Shown: positions 40,801 to 55,800 of the stretch, one piece after another
How the letters are laid out: the number at the start of each line of letters is the position of its first letter
Position numbering within the stretch: the stretch's first letter is position 1
From: Tanypteryx hageni
Lineage: Eukaryota; Arthropoda; Insecta; Odonata; Petaluridae
Assembly (NCBI GenBank): GCA_028673005.1
Contig: CM054115.1
Location: 58,243,407 to 58,307,406, forward strand
DNA: 64,000 nt
Direction of reading: 5' to 3'
Translations under genes and position numbers: made by a program
The notes under the pieces: generated by a model
The model's database searches: none
Seen by the model: the letters and a program-made list of their open reading frames with translations, nothing else
Told to the model about the DNA's origin: nothing

Positions 40801-43800
40801 GGGTTAAACTTTTCCGGAGATGATTCGGGAGATGCATTTTCGGGTGGAATTGGTTTGTAAGGTGGGATTGTCTTCACGTTGCCTCCTTTCTTCTGAAACG
40901 ACCAAGCCACATTAACCACTGAGCACAACCATTCCACGAATCTCTCTTAGGAGATTTTAAAAATATTTCACCCAATTTAAATGTTATACTAATTGTAAAC
41001 TTACATCCAAATTTAAAGCAGTTTTCTTCGTTATTAATTTAAATAAACAATCGCCCATTTATCTTGTAAAAAATAAAAATAATGGCTCCTATTGCAGATG
41101 AATAGCTCCTATTATAGGCAGCAATAATGCCCTGAACTTCTCTACATCGGATACAAACAACCATGAATTTTGAATGAATATTTTAGTCTTTAAATTTGTT
41201 TTATTTTCAACTGGTCTTTTGTATTCAATTTTTAGTATATTTTATTAGGAGTTCTGATTTATTATAGCACTATTTCCATACTTCTGGATAACAGGTTACC
41301 ACAGAATAGTTCCTGAATTTTTAAAAGATAAAAATATTGAAGTAAACCTTCTAAAGCTGCTAATTTAGGCATCATACATTATCAACCACCTAACAGTAGG
41401 CGAGTAGCAGTCTTAATTATTATATATTATTTATATAATGTAATAAGTGTAAAATTTGCATACATAAGCTGGATATGGAAAAACTACACACCTCAACATG
41501 CTGTTCATACCATTTCGTAAATTATATACTACTTCCAAAACAAAGAACAAAATGAACATTATAGCTTTGAATTTTAATGACCAAATATTTTACTAAGGAA
41601 TTTTTACCTCAAAGTGATGACAAAAATATCAAAACCAAGACTATCCTTATTGTAGGATTATGCTTAAGTTAAAAACTTATTTTACATATTAAGCAAATAG
41701 CAAAATTTAGCTTTCAAATAATGCCCGAGCTATTTTCAAAAACCTCTGCATTTTATAAAGCTGTTATCAATTTGATCCATAATCCAAACTTTAACTATAA
41801 CAATTTTCTTAGCTGAAAAGACTTTCTAAGTTTTAAATGCTATAGCCCAAAGACAAACAAAAATCTATCTAATATATATGAGCCAGTTTTTTGTTTGCTC
41901 CCGTGTGTGTGTGTGTGTATAATTCTATAACTCAACAACTACAGAATGTAGAAAAAATTGGGAGGTGTCATTTTAACTGCAATAAAGAGTACAATGGTGT
42001 GATAAGGTTTTTAACCCGATTTGATACACGTTTAATTTTTTTCTTTTAATTTTTTCTATTTGAATAACATGGGGATGAGTGCAGCATATTTTTAATTTGC
42101 ATTTTAAAATTAGTTACAATCAAGCTTTAAACTAGGGACTTAGACGATTGTAAGCCTGAAAGTACAGTTTATTTGGATTGAAGAGAGAATTCAAATCCAT
42201 GCCAAAATATCGCAAAAATATATTTGAAGCTTAAGAACTGCCCATCTTTTCATGAGAAATTATAAATAATTTGACAATGTAGCTAATCACATTGTTGCTG
42301 CCAATGAGTCCAATGCTTATAAATAGGAAACAAATATCCTTGCAATGCTTAATTTTGTTTTTGTTTTATTTACGTTTATTTTTTGGAAGTTTTTTAGATG
42401 ATAATACAGGGTGGGCCAAAACCTACTTGACAACTTTAATCCAAAATTATGAAAATACAGAAAGTCATAATGACATGAAACCACTTGCAGAGTATGAGGA
42501 AACACTTCAAGTTTCTTCTACAGGGGTTTGATATGAGCTCCCTTGGTTACCCTGCATATGTCCCAACGATAATATAATTCTTCCCATATGTGTTGCAACA
42601 TATCTCGGTCCATTGTGTGGATCGCCTCTGTGATGCATTGCTGAAACTCAGGGAAGGTGCTAGGCATAGGAGGAACATACACGTGATCCTTCACGAATCC
42701 CCAGAGACTAAAATCTAAGGGTGTCAGGTCAGGGGAGTGTGGGGGCCATGGAATAGGAATCAAATCCACTCGCCAGGAAACATTTGGTCGAAATAGGCAT
42801 GGACTTCTCTATGAAAATATGGTGGTGTACCGTCTTGTTGAAAAATCATGGTACCGTCATTCTGTTCCTCTAGCTGAGGTATCAGGTAATTCCGCAGCAT
42901 GTCCAGGTACACCATTCAAGACAGTAGGTTTCATGAAAAAGAAAGGTTCATACACCGCTCGGTAACTCATGACACAAAAGACAATAACCTTAGGACTGTC
43001 ACGTTGGTACACCACTATCTCTCTTGGCAGTTCCATGTTTACTTTATCACTCAAGTGAAACACAGCCCCATCACTAAACACAATTCTTCCATACGAGCCG
43101 ACATGTCTCTACAGAAGGTCAGTTTTTGTCTCTTGTTGTTGACAGTCAGCACCTGCAATCTATATCGCTTCTAAAAACCCTAAAACCCATCTAATGGTCA
43201 CACACAGCAGCTCTAATTCATTACTGGCACATCTCGTTGATTTCTTTGGGCTAGCGACGAATGCTGCTTGAATGCATTCCACATTGACCTCCGATGTTTT
43301 CGGTCTGCCGTCTCCTCGACCAGGATGATTGCACACACATGCTGTTTCCATGAATTTCTTGTACCACTGGTACACAGTTTCCCTGCGGGGTGGTTTGGTG
43401 TTGACTTTTGTTTGGAATTTTTGGATAACAACTGTTGTAGATTTCGTTTCATGAAACCAAATCACAGAGTAAGCTTTTTGGGAACCTGTGAAAGGCACCA
43501 TCTTGACCTCCACTACACTGAGCTGCCATCTCGTGAAAAATTCAAGCGACACTTGTTCGCCTTAAACTTGAAGTGTTTCCTCTCTGCAAGTGGTTTCATG
43601 TCATTATGACTTTCTGTATTTTCATAATTTTGGATTTAAGTTGTCAAGTAGGTTTAGGCCCATCCTGTATTCATTGCATTCATTTCACCAAAGCCTACTT
43701 ACTCTCTGGCAAACTAGGCATTACAAATCAACTTTTAATATAATACAAGTATAATGATAATGATATAATTAACATTTATTTTGCAAGATTTATTAAATTT

Positions 43801-46800
43801 TAACAATGCGCCATTGATATTTTTTAAGAAACCAGAGTTTTATGTTGTGCTGTAGTAGATTCACTAAATCCGTTGAAATTCAACGGGCACTTACACTAGT
43901 TAAACAATAAATGGAACATATTAAAATAAATACATGGCAAAATTGGAATTTATGATGGTACTTAATATGAACCACTTTATGAAATAAAAAATATGAGATT
44001 TATATTGAATAAAAACATACACAAGAACTAATTGAAATTTCAATGGAAAACCTTATATGTATTGTATGTAATTGATATAATTATATCAATTTTTAAGAAA
44101 GTACAAATGGAAAATGAATTAAATAAAAGAAATTTTTTTAAATTCTCAGGAATGACAGAAGGTATCTAAAATAATTGGCCAACACATAACCTGAATGGCA
44201 AAAATCTGCTACTATATGAGGTGATGAAAAATAAGGCTTTGAAATAATGTAATTTGGAATCATCATTAAGCTAACATTAAAAATGCACAAAAAGTTATTT
44301 TACTTACAGGATTAGATTCCACAAAAAGGAATAAAGAATGTGAAGTTTAAGTAAAGTTACAAGGTAATTATGAACTGCTTACTTCCAAGTAAATGAATAT
44401 AATTTTTTATGAATCATACAAAGTGAAACAATTAAATCCTTTTAAACATTGAAAACTCAATCTTTTGTAATTCATTTTTTAAATCTCAATAAGACTATAA
44501 TTTGTTTAATTTCAATGAAATTGTTAAAAATTAAAATTCATGTAAATTAATATGTAAAACTCACTTCCATCAGAAACACTGTCAACTAAAATGATAAAAT
44601 TTTATCATTAATTTTAGTCTCAAAGACAACCAACACATAAGAGAGCCACTCCAAATGACACTGAGCAAGGACTATTAAGCTCCTTCGTTATTTCATAAAT
44701 TCCCACATTTTTGTTACAAAGCCAGCAACCAAACATACTTATGAAAAATCATCAGATGACAAAAATGGACATGGAAATACATTTATGGACAAAACACAAT
44801 AAGCAAAAATGATTAACAAAAAGTTATGCTATATATTTCATGTGTTAAATATAATTGTACGTATAAATAATAGCAAGCAACTGCAGCAGCAGGCAATCTG
44901 CATCATGCACTTCAGGGCACGGCTCATGCTGGGAGGGGTATTTGGAAGGTGCCCCTGGGGAATTACATGAAGGAAAGCAAAAGGGACTAACTGCTATGAA
45001 TAACTCAATCAGTTATCTTTGGTGGCTTAAAGTTGTCTGTTGACTGATGATGTCAAGATTGGAAATATACCAGAGATAAAAACTTTACTTGATTATGGGT
45101 CCAAAAATTTGATTTTATAATTTATCTAATTAGATTAGCAATTTTATAAGAATACTAATATCTTCAAACTAGATTCCCAAAAACTTTAAACACTGCACCT
45201 GACTATAAATGCCATATACTATGAATTTGCTAAAATAAAATGGAAACTATAAAATTATTTTCAATCTTGAAAGGCAAGAAAAATTGTACTATCAACCTGT
45301 GAAAATTATGTAATTAAAAATATACTGAAAATTGTGGTACTTATGATGTCAATTTTCTAATCATGGTAAAGATACAAACAGAATATTTTATTTAAGAATG
45401 ATAAAAGCTTAATAATATATTTTTCATAGAAAACACATTATTATATGATGGAGAATTTCAAAATCACCAAGATGTAGCATATCACAAAATAAAAATCAAA
45501 TTTTTCGAAAGCCTGAATCCTATATTCCATATCTTTTACAAATAAACTTCAGCCAAGTTTCAAGTTAAAAAAATTGCTGATAGATTATACCAGTCTTCGA
45601 GATAATGACTTCTTTCCAATTGCAATCATTTTATAAAGGGATGCACAGGCTGATAGAAAATAAAATCAACTGAGTGCCTCTCCAACAAGTATGTTATCAA
45701 CATATGCACTCACCATTGCTGGATATTATGCCCAGAGTTGGTAGATAATTTTAACCAAACTTCCATAAAAAACAACTACATTTACAGTTGCCATAGTAGA
45801 TATGGTATGTTATGCAATGAATGGTATGTGTCATTTAGAAATATTTTCAAGAAAAGCTGCTTTTTATGAAGAAAATAGCACAAATCTTACATTGTAAAGA
45901 AATTGTTTTCTTAAGATACCAATAAACCTTTTACTGGACAACATATAAGGACAATACAGAGTTTTAGTTAAATCAACTAAATAAGCTCTCATTAACTCTC
46001 CAAGTGGTTATTGGTAACATCTCAAGTTAACTAAGCACAAACATGTGGTACAACCCATGATGCAAGTACAGGTATGGCTCGCTTAGCGCAAGGGATGCAT
46101 TCCGAAAGATCTTTGTACTAATGAAATTTGCACTAAACTAACAGTTTATAATGTACTGGCTGCTTAGTGCAGCGTTGCTTGCAGCATCAATAAGATATGT
46201 GTTTACTTCCACCCGGCATGGTAAGTTAATGCAATGGGTGGGGTTATTTTTAGAAATGTATTCCAAAATACTACAGAGCCCCCTGGTGGAGAACTTTTCA
46301 ACTATCTCCGACGATCCCGCATTTAAGGCTATACCAGTTCCATGTTCGGCCCTGAGATGGCAGTAATAGAAAGACGCACGACATAAATATTTTCTATCAA
46401 AATTTTCTGTTCAAATTATGTTTTGCGACAAATGCTGCTATTATATATTCATACTTCTTTTATTTTAATGTTTTTTACGACATTAATGTAATGCAATAAA
46501 AATCAAGAATGTGCATGGTATATTTTTAAAAATGCATGTCAAAATAATACAGTGCCTCCTGGTGGCTTACATTTCAACTATCTCCAACGGTCCCGCATTT
46601 TAGGTTTTACCGGTTCTTATCACTGCCATGAGATGGCAGGATGATAAAATTGCACGGCACTAATATTTTCTATTTAAATCTTTTTTTCAAATTAGGTTTT
46701 CTTACAATGGCTTATATTAGATACTCATATTGTTTTATTAATGTTTTAGGCGATATTTGCAACCAAAAAAGAAGTATAAATACTTTTAATGAAATTTCAA

Positions 46801-49800
46801 TTATGTAGTTTAACAGGCCATGGATCAGTGTTGTTCAATAACCATTCGAAGACAAAAATAACGGCAAAGTGTCACAGTGTGGTGCGGTGCGGTCAGGGCC
46901 GGCCTATGGCATAGGCCAGCTAGGCAGCTGCCTAGGGCCGCCAATTCCAAGGGGGCCGCCAGTTACAGAGGCCACTGCTAGTACTTGGGTTAGATAATCA
47001 CGGCACAAATACTGTAAAAATAACAGCGACCAAGTGAATAGAATCATCATTAATTCTGCCTTTCTCTTCACAAAATACCAAAGAATTTCTTTTCTCCACA
47101 TCCCCTCATGCTTATTTTACTGCCCCCTTCACATATTCCGACCGAATGGTGACCGTAGGAGGAGGGAGAGGGTCTCGGGACACTTAGGCCCCTTACTAGG
47201 GTCTTTCCCTTTCTCAGCATGAATGGTTCAAAGGAAACACGTTTAATAGTTTCCAGATGTAGGAAGGACTATGTATGTACATTGTATGAGTTTCTTGGAA
47301 ATGCATTTCTAAGAATGTTTCTAAGCCCTTCTTTAAAGAGGGCAGCTACTTCAGAGGATTAGTCTCACTTGGATTCTCTATGAAACAACATCAATAGTTT
47401 GAGTTTGTATGTTTCCTCATTCGTGTACACTAAACCCTGGATAATTCGTTTGAAAAAATGCAAAGTTTTCGTGGTTTGATCTCAACATTTTGTTTATCAC
47501 GAGTGTTTCTCTACAGACGAAGGGAACAGTTTCAGTAGTTCTTGGTTGCTGACCAATTCTTTTTCCCGGCTACTTTTCCAAAATAACCTCTTTCTACAGT
47601 ATCCAATTGGCTATTTATTAAGTAAAGCTAATTATTTTATGATGCGGATTTTGTTTAATTTTCGTTGTTAATAATAAAGTCCTTTAGAAGACTGAAAGCA
47701 TTACCTTAATGTAATTGAATAATTTCAATAAAGTAATTTGAAGTAAACTTATAAAAACTTGAATAAAAATTACCCGTAATTTTATTTATTAATTAGAAGT
47801 CATTTATTTCTTTAATAAAATTATGGTAGGTATAAACTGTTTGAACGTGAATATATGCCATTTGTATTCTCATTCAATTTAAAATGTCAGCAGCAAGATT
47901 AGGAATTTGTACAATTTTCTACTTCAAAACAATTTTCTGGATGTTAAAATAAATTTCATTTACTTTTAATGAACGGTTAAGTGATATTTCGATAGATTTA
48001 ATAAAAAATATAGATACTACTCTTATAAACACAACATTTATGACACATTGATTGATGTTTCTGAAACAAACGGTGATTTTAAATGCCAAACAGAAGCCCT
48101 TTCTCTGGCAAAAAAACTTAAAAGTTTTAAATTTTTCGCAATGCTATGCATTTGGTATGATATTATAACTAAGGTAAATCTTGTGAGCAACGTTCTGCAA
48201 AGCAAGCACATACAATTAGTGCAAGTATTGGTACTATTGAAAAAGACAAAAGATTTTTTAATTTGTTATAAGGAGAATGGATTTCCAACTTCACAGCAAA
48301 TAGCCAGGAAACTAGCCGAGGAATTAGAAATTAATCCCGAAGAAACTGTTTTCCCTTCTACAGAGTCCATTCAATGTAGATGCATCAAAAAGCAATTCTT
48401 GCATGAAGCTGACAAAGACTACTACTCCTAGGGAGGTGGTGAGATAATCTGTGATCCTGTAAAAAAGTTTCAGGTAGAATTCTTTAATGAACTATTATAT
48501 CAATCAATAATGTCCATTACTGAACGATTTCAAGAGTTAAAAAAATTTAGAGAAGCATTTGCAATTTTATTTGGTATTCATAGTTTAAAGACTACACGTG
48601 ATGAAGAATTGTTAAAGTCTTGTAGTTATTTCTATCTGATTCAGAAAACGGAGCTGAGAGTGATGTAGATGGCCAGTCTTCATACTGAGCTTAGGACCTT
48701 GTCAAATGTTTAACCTTCGCATTTATCACCTTTAGATGTACTGAAATCCGTACATAATAATAGATTGGATTAGGTATTGCCAAATACTTCTATCGCTCTA
48801 CAAATTCATTTGACTATTCCCACGACAGCAGCATCTGGTGAACGTAGTTTTTCTAAGCTAAAACTGATTCAATCTGTTTTTAGGTCTACAATGACTCAGG
48901 AAAGATTGGTAGACCTTTCGATTATTTCAATTGAAAATGAACTTTGTCACCCTTTAGACTATAGTGAAATAATATCAGACTTGCGAGGAAAAAAGCAAGA
49001 AAAATGGTTATTTAGAATAAATAAAATTATTTTGTTCACATTTTGTAATTATACGTTACCTATTTGTTTGTATAAGATAATCTTTTCAATAAATTTTTGA
49101 TGTTTTTTATACTAACTATATCTTTTAGATTAGGTAAAAATAGACTAATTTGTTACAACAATGCAACCTCAAAGAAAATTCTTTCGCCTGCGGCAGCCAA
49201 AAGAACTTTTGTCTAGGGTGGCCAAATGTTTAAGACCGGCTCAGGGTGCAGTGCAGCGCCAAGGAAATATTAAATTTTTGATATACCGATTTACTGTATC
49301 TGCCTGAATATAAGCCGATGTTTTTTGTCAAAATCTATCATGAAAAAAATTACCTCTGGGCTTAAATGCAAGTTTGAGAAAAAAATTGGGGTTAGGGTTG
49401 TCTCATAGTTTCCCAAAGATGGAAGCATGTCTTTCATTGCTGTCACGTTCAAATGATAGTACAGTGAAATGTCAGTATAATGAAATTGTGCGGAAGACCA
49501 AAATATATTCATTACAATGAAATTTCGTTACAATGAAACACAATGTTAAAAATTCAGACGGAGTGCTATATATCCTCCCCCTGACAGTAGCGCCAAAAAT
49601 GGTAACTCTGAGAACTGCATAGTGCTTAAGTCGTCATTATAATCATAGTAGGAATAGGAACACGTAAAAATTTAGAAATTGTACAAGTAATATATTGATA
49701 TAAAGTGAAGATGCAACTACACCAATGCAACACATCTTAACAGGTTTTATTGGAATAAAAGGAAAAGTTTGATGTACAAACAGTGTTTATTCATACAACA

Positions 49801-52800
49801 ACATATTACTGTAGGATGTAGTTCCATATTTGGCCATAGTCATTTGTGGTGCCACAGTCAAGGGGAATATATTGCACTTTAGTCAAAATGTCAGAACGAT
49901 GGTTACATATAACAAAATAATTGTAAAGAAAGAAACCATAAATTAGTGTTTACTTCTTAAAAAAAGTCGTAATATTTTTCTGAACGGTCTGATGGAGCTG
50001 TGAAAAACCTGCCTATCGGTTGCTAGTCGGGCAATTGTCCAATACACTTGCCTGGACTGAGATTTCACAGAGTTTAAATCATTGCAGCATTGCCAGATGC
50101 TAAAAAAAAAATCCAATAAAGATCAAAAAGTGTACATCATATTAAGGAATTTCTTTTTACAAACTATGTTCTAATGATTATATTTTTTTGAACCAGGATG
50201 AATTTTGGTTGCACTAAACTGATATTTTTGTTACTATGACATTCGTTAAAATGAAACATTTTTACATAATGTTAGTAGTAAATTGGCAGGGGATGGAAAA
50301 TAATTTCATTTCACCGAATATTTTGTTACCGCGGCGTTCGTTACACTGACATTTTACTGTACTATATTTTTCATAAAGTAAATATTTGACCTATGATGAA
50401 CATTAATGAATAAATAATATGGCTAGAATATTGAATTTAGCAGAACCTGTGTTTTGTTACCGTTGTTACTCGTCCTTTCATTTCTAAATGCTATTGCATA
50501 TTTTCTTTCGTTTCTCAGGGCTATGCATATGTATCATTAAGAATACTTAGCAATTGGTATTATTTTTCATTAGTCATTAAAAGAAGTTCCTATTAGTTTT
50601 ACTTGGCTATTAGAGGTATTGCTAAAGCCATTGTAATGTTTGTATGCATATTAAAACCCAATTCATAGAATCTATTAAAATTGCATACATTGATTATCCA
50701 AACAAAAACCTTAATAAGTGTAAAATTTCCAATGTTTATATCACTGCAAAAGGCTATAGAAATGCAACAACCAATGTAAATATCTGATGTGGCCAACACA
50801 TGACTTTCTCCATGACTGTAATATTTCTAAAAATCTAAAGACTTTACAAACAACAGAAATAAACTCATACTGTAGCCTTCTGAGATTGGATATAGCCACG
50901 AAGCTCCAACAATTAATAATAAAAAGGAGTGTTACTAAGACATAACTAAGTTTAAAATGTTTACAAAAGTAACCTCCAGGAGGTTTGGGACATCTTCTTC
51001 CATTTTTTACTTCTTAATGCAGCAAACATCTTACTTACCACACACAGAAAGGTGGAAAAATGACCGTAGTTACATTATAACTCAAGATATAAGTGTATTA
51101 AAGTAGAAGTAAACAATCTACTTAAAATGCATGAAAAAAGAATCAAAATGACTGAATACGAAAAAATAAATTATGTAAAAAGTGTGTGCTGCATCAAAGT
51201 CATCAAAATCATGGTGATACCTAGCACTCGTATGCATATGAAGCTGCATACTATAGATATGTACATGTTTCATTTTACTTTTTCGAAACATTTACATTGT
51301 TTACTATGTTGATTCAGTGTGTCTAGCATGCACATACTGGGATTTCCCATGCCAACTGTCACTTCCTCGTACCTTTGTAAGCGTAAATTTCAGTCATTCA
51401 GTGTGGCGAGATTATTTAATTATGAACTGAAAAAACTGAGGCATTTATACTTTTTAGTATTTTTTACACAAAACGTCTGTACAGCCTACAAGAAATTTTC
51501 CTTATGTGCCCTTGTGAAAAGTGAGGATCGGCTTACATTCAATTATATACAGTATTTCCGTTGAAATCTCGAAATCAATTTTTTTCATGAAAACAATACT
51601 TTCTCCTATACAGGTAGACCCTGATTTATGAAAAGGTTACATTCTTGAAAAGCTTTTTGTAAATTGAAGCATAATTTCCTATTGACTTTCATTATATACT
51701 GTGAGATACGTTCCTACTGCATAAAATCTCTCCTCAAATATAGTAAAATTACATTACATGTTCTTTAGGACATTCATCATGGGAAGCAATTATTCTAAAC
51801 ATCCATATACAGTGCTATAATTGGAAATTTTTAAAAACTGAAACATTAGTAACTGGAATATTCTGATCTGATTTTTTAACAAGGGGAACACTATGGGCTT
51901 CATTTTGAATCAAGTGGAATGGTGTTCCCATGCATTTCCGCCCCATTCGAGTACTGGGTAGCACTATAACAAGTTTTGACTTGTTCTACTAAGTCAGCTA
52001 ATATAGTTGCCAGCACGTGAGACATATGATTGAGAGAGATTGGCAAGGCCGGATTGAGGGGTTAGGGGACCCTAGTGCATAATTTTTTGCAGGTCCCTCT
52101 CTCCACCCCACACAGAGTGTCTGTGGCTTCCATGGGGCCCCTTTTATCATGGTGCCCTTGTGCAACTGCACCCCAGTTAATCCAGCATTGGAGATTGGAT
52201 TGCTGTCATATCCACTTTAGCCCCAGTACCAACATACATTATTTAGTAAAATGACAATGATTTCAATTAGTGAATTTGATCACTCAAAAATGTTCTTTTC
52301 GATTTAATTTTTAAAACATTTTAACAACCCGAACAGCATTCCGGTCCAATTCGAGTATGCCATATATTTGTGTTGATCTTTGCACAACTTGATGTCGTAG
52401 TAACGTGACCCACTATTAAATCATAGGTTGTGAAAATAAATTATAATATCATGATGATAACAATAACACTCAATACAAAGTTATCAAAATAAGCATGGCA
52501 AGTGTAATAACATATAATTTTTGTTTATGTAGCACCTAAAGTTTTGATTCCTTGCGAGAAAGAACAAAGATATTTAATATTGCGTTTGTTCTAAGGTATC
52601 CTCAATTCAAAACGAGCAAGAAGGATTATTCTTACTATATTATTATTGTTATTATTAAAAATATTATCATTATTTCTTCTTGTTTTTCATTTCCTTTGAC
52701 AGATTTTTTATGAAAAACTAATGGATTTTTTAAGTAACTTCAAGATTTTTGTTTGTATAACAAAGGACTGGACAAAATTTTTTTTTGTAACTTCGAAATT

Positions 52801-55800
52801 TCATAAAAATGCGCAAGGTAAATCAAGGTCAACCTGTACTACATATGGAGAAAGTAAAAACAGTAAAAGTAAACAAGTGAAATAGAAATAAAGTGAATAA
52901 ACATATAAATTTTAAAAAATTTATCTTTAGTGTGTAAAATATAACCGAGTATCATTGGAATAGAGAAGTGAAGGTAAGTAAGAAAAAAGTTGGGACCATA
53001 ATAACAGAACGTAGCCTTTAAGGAACATTATTTTTTAATTTTTCAAAAAATAAAAATTGAGATGCCAATTGCACTATATCGAAATTGCACTAAACAAAAA
53101 TGCACCAAACAAGGCATACCCCTACTCCAATAACATGATCTAGAGGCAAATGGCCATTTGCACAAATGTTTACAAAGCCATTAATTGTTTTTACATTAGC
53201 ACTTCTCAAGTCCAACCATCTTCTCATAGAGATTTCCTTATAAGCAAACATATCCAGTTCGTTTGAATCTAAGTGAATTAAAATCTTACACCAAGAAAGA
53301 TGTAATCACAGCAAAATTAAGAATTAATTTTTTAAACTTATATGTTGTGATTTTTCATTCAACTCTATCAGTAAAAATAGAATGTAATCTAAAAGAACCT
53401 TTCCAAAGACAAATTTGGGATAGAGAAATTAATTATTCTGCGGTTTTATCGATTCAAGACATCTCAGATTTCAAAGAAGATGCAACCATTAGACTATTAT
53501 CAAGCTCATCTCTGAAGAACGTTTTAGCAGACACACAAGCAGAATACATACCATGAATATTTTTCATAGTTAGCATCAATAGCAACCAAAACAATGTAGA
53601 TAGTGGTTAGAATTTGTACTGAAGATAACTAGCAAATTACTTGTCATAACCATATACATGAAATATATCATTTCAATAGATATATATGATCTTACTTGGA
53701 ATAATCAAAATACATGAAGATGACAAAACAAGCATGATCACAGACAAATGTTACTAAAACTCCAAGATCTGTGGCCAAACTAGATTATGAGAGGCAATAT
53801 GTCTAAGGTAAAAGTGCTCAAGCTGTGACACTATATATTTGTTGATATTATGCTGCCACCTGATGAACATTATCCACAAAGACCAAGGACAAACTACAAT
53901 GTTCATTAAAAAACTGGCATTGTTAGAAAACTTGGACAATTGTCTAGAAAGGTGATGGACAGAATAGGTTTTTTTTGTTAAGGTTTGGTGAAGGTAGGCT
54001 AGGCAACAAGGCATGGCCGGCATACCCCTTTGGCTCTCCCTCCCCCCCTGGCAGGCGCTGCTCCCACCCCGCTCCCCCTCACCAGCTTCGAATAATGGTG
54101 CTGGCAGTAGCCGCAGTACTTCACGTTGTCCAAATAGTTGCCAGCCTCCTCGCACAGCAAGCCGAGGGCCTGGGCACATGTCACGTGAAACTGCTGCCGG
54201 CAGCCAGATTTGTTACACTGCATACATGCCCCCACACTTGCACGGCCTCCCTTGCCTTGCTCTTCACAGATGTAGCAGGTCTGCAATTGGAAATTTAATG
54301 ATCGATGAGAAGGCATAAAAAAAACTCATTTTGACAGCTCAGCAATAAATGCCTCAATCATGTCTATTTTGAAAATATTTAAGCACATTACAACACCTCT
54401 CAAACTAAATCGCGTTTAAGTGAATCCTGCTCATGTAAATTGATTTATGTTCCCTATTTCATCGATCGCGTATAAGCGAATCCACATAAATGGAATTCAT
54501 GTATAACGAGGACATACTGTATAAGATATTATCTGACATTATAATAAAATTGTAAAGAAATTTATTGTAAATGTTTATAAAATAATTTATTAATTTTAAG
54601 TTTTTTGTATTTATAAGTAAGAAAAGGTTTACATACCTTTTATACTTTTGTAATAATCAAAACAGAATTTAATGTTGTACTATATAACGCTTGCTAAAGC
54701 AGTCACCTGTTTTATTATTCGTATTTCTTGTCAAGTTTGTCTCTGTTCTAATACCCCAAAAAGCAAACAAACCTTTAAAATGTTTATATGGGGGTGGTTC
54801 AAATGAAAACAGCAAAAGTGAAAAGAGGGTGGCAAGAAGTATGAAATCCTATTATTATTGTTATTGCTATTTTTGTTGCTATTGTTGTTAGTTATTTTTG
54901 TTGTAATTGTTATTATTATTTTGGTGGGAATTTGTGGTATTTGGTACCCCTTGTCACATAAATATGGCATCCCGTATGGAAAATTGCACAAAGTTGGAGT
55001 TGAGATCAGTGATACGATTTTTGAACGCAGGAGTGAAACCAATTGAAATACACAGGAGGATGGTTAATGTGTATGGAGACAACCATTTATAACAGAGGAG
55101 AGTGTATAAATGGGTTGAAAAGTTTTAAAATGGTGTGCAAGATGTTGAAGATGCTGCTCGGCCAGGCCAGGCTGATCACGTAATCACACCGGAGAACATT
55201 TCTGCTGTTGATAGGCTCATTCGCAAAATCTGTCGCATTCAAGTAAAAGAAATCAGCAAGTAATTAAATATCAGCGATGGATCTGTTCACAATATTGTCC
55301 ACAAAAAGCTTGGATTCAATAGTTTGGGCGAGGTAGGTGCCCTGGCAACTCACTGAAGACCTGAAGCAACAATGTGTTGACGCCTGCTCTGTGCTACTCT
55401 CTCGGTATGAAGCTGAAGAAGATTTCTTAAACCACATCATGACCGGGGATGAGACATTTCTGCAGGGAAAGTGATGTTGACTGCATTTTGGGACAAAAAT
55501 GGAGTTATTTTGGAGAGTTATATGGAAAAAAGAACAACTGTCAACAGTGATTCCTACTGCAATCTTCTTAAGGATGGACTGAAGCCTGCAATCCTGTCCA
55601 AATGTCGGGGGCTCATCCGAAAAGGGGTTTGTTTGCAACAAGACAATGCCTGTCCTCATAGTGTCTGTGCGACCCTTGAAACCATTCAGGATCTGCATTT
55701 TGAAGTGATACCCCTTCCCCCTTATTCCCCAGACTTGGTTCCGAGTGATTTTCATCTTTTTGGCCCACTCGAAGAGGCATGATGAGGGAAACACTTTCGA

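Larger units (their letters stand above)
46069..53122. mobile_element. Candidate outer element of a nested transposon stack
   Basis: CAGGTATGGCTCGCTTAGCG with TA outside (46067-46068) pairs imperfectly with the reverse complement of 53099-53122 (GGGGTATGCCTTGTTTGGTG) followed by TA (53123-53124). Both are followed inward by TTTAGTGCAA or TTTGCACTAAA motifs. If these are the two ends of one element, the hAT at 46894, the MITE at 49462 and the M2 copy at 50803 are all insertions in it. The pairing is tentative. Confidence 0.4.

Noticed and set aside
53263..53556. 97-codon open frame as a gene
   Set aside because: No recognised domain, no Kozak or splice support, and its length is within chance for intronic sequence.
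53975..54318. Plus-strand open frames of about 100 codons
   Set aside because: They are shadows of the GC-rich exon 4 (extended PHD finger) on the minus strand.
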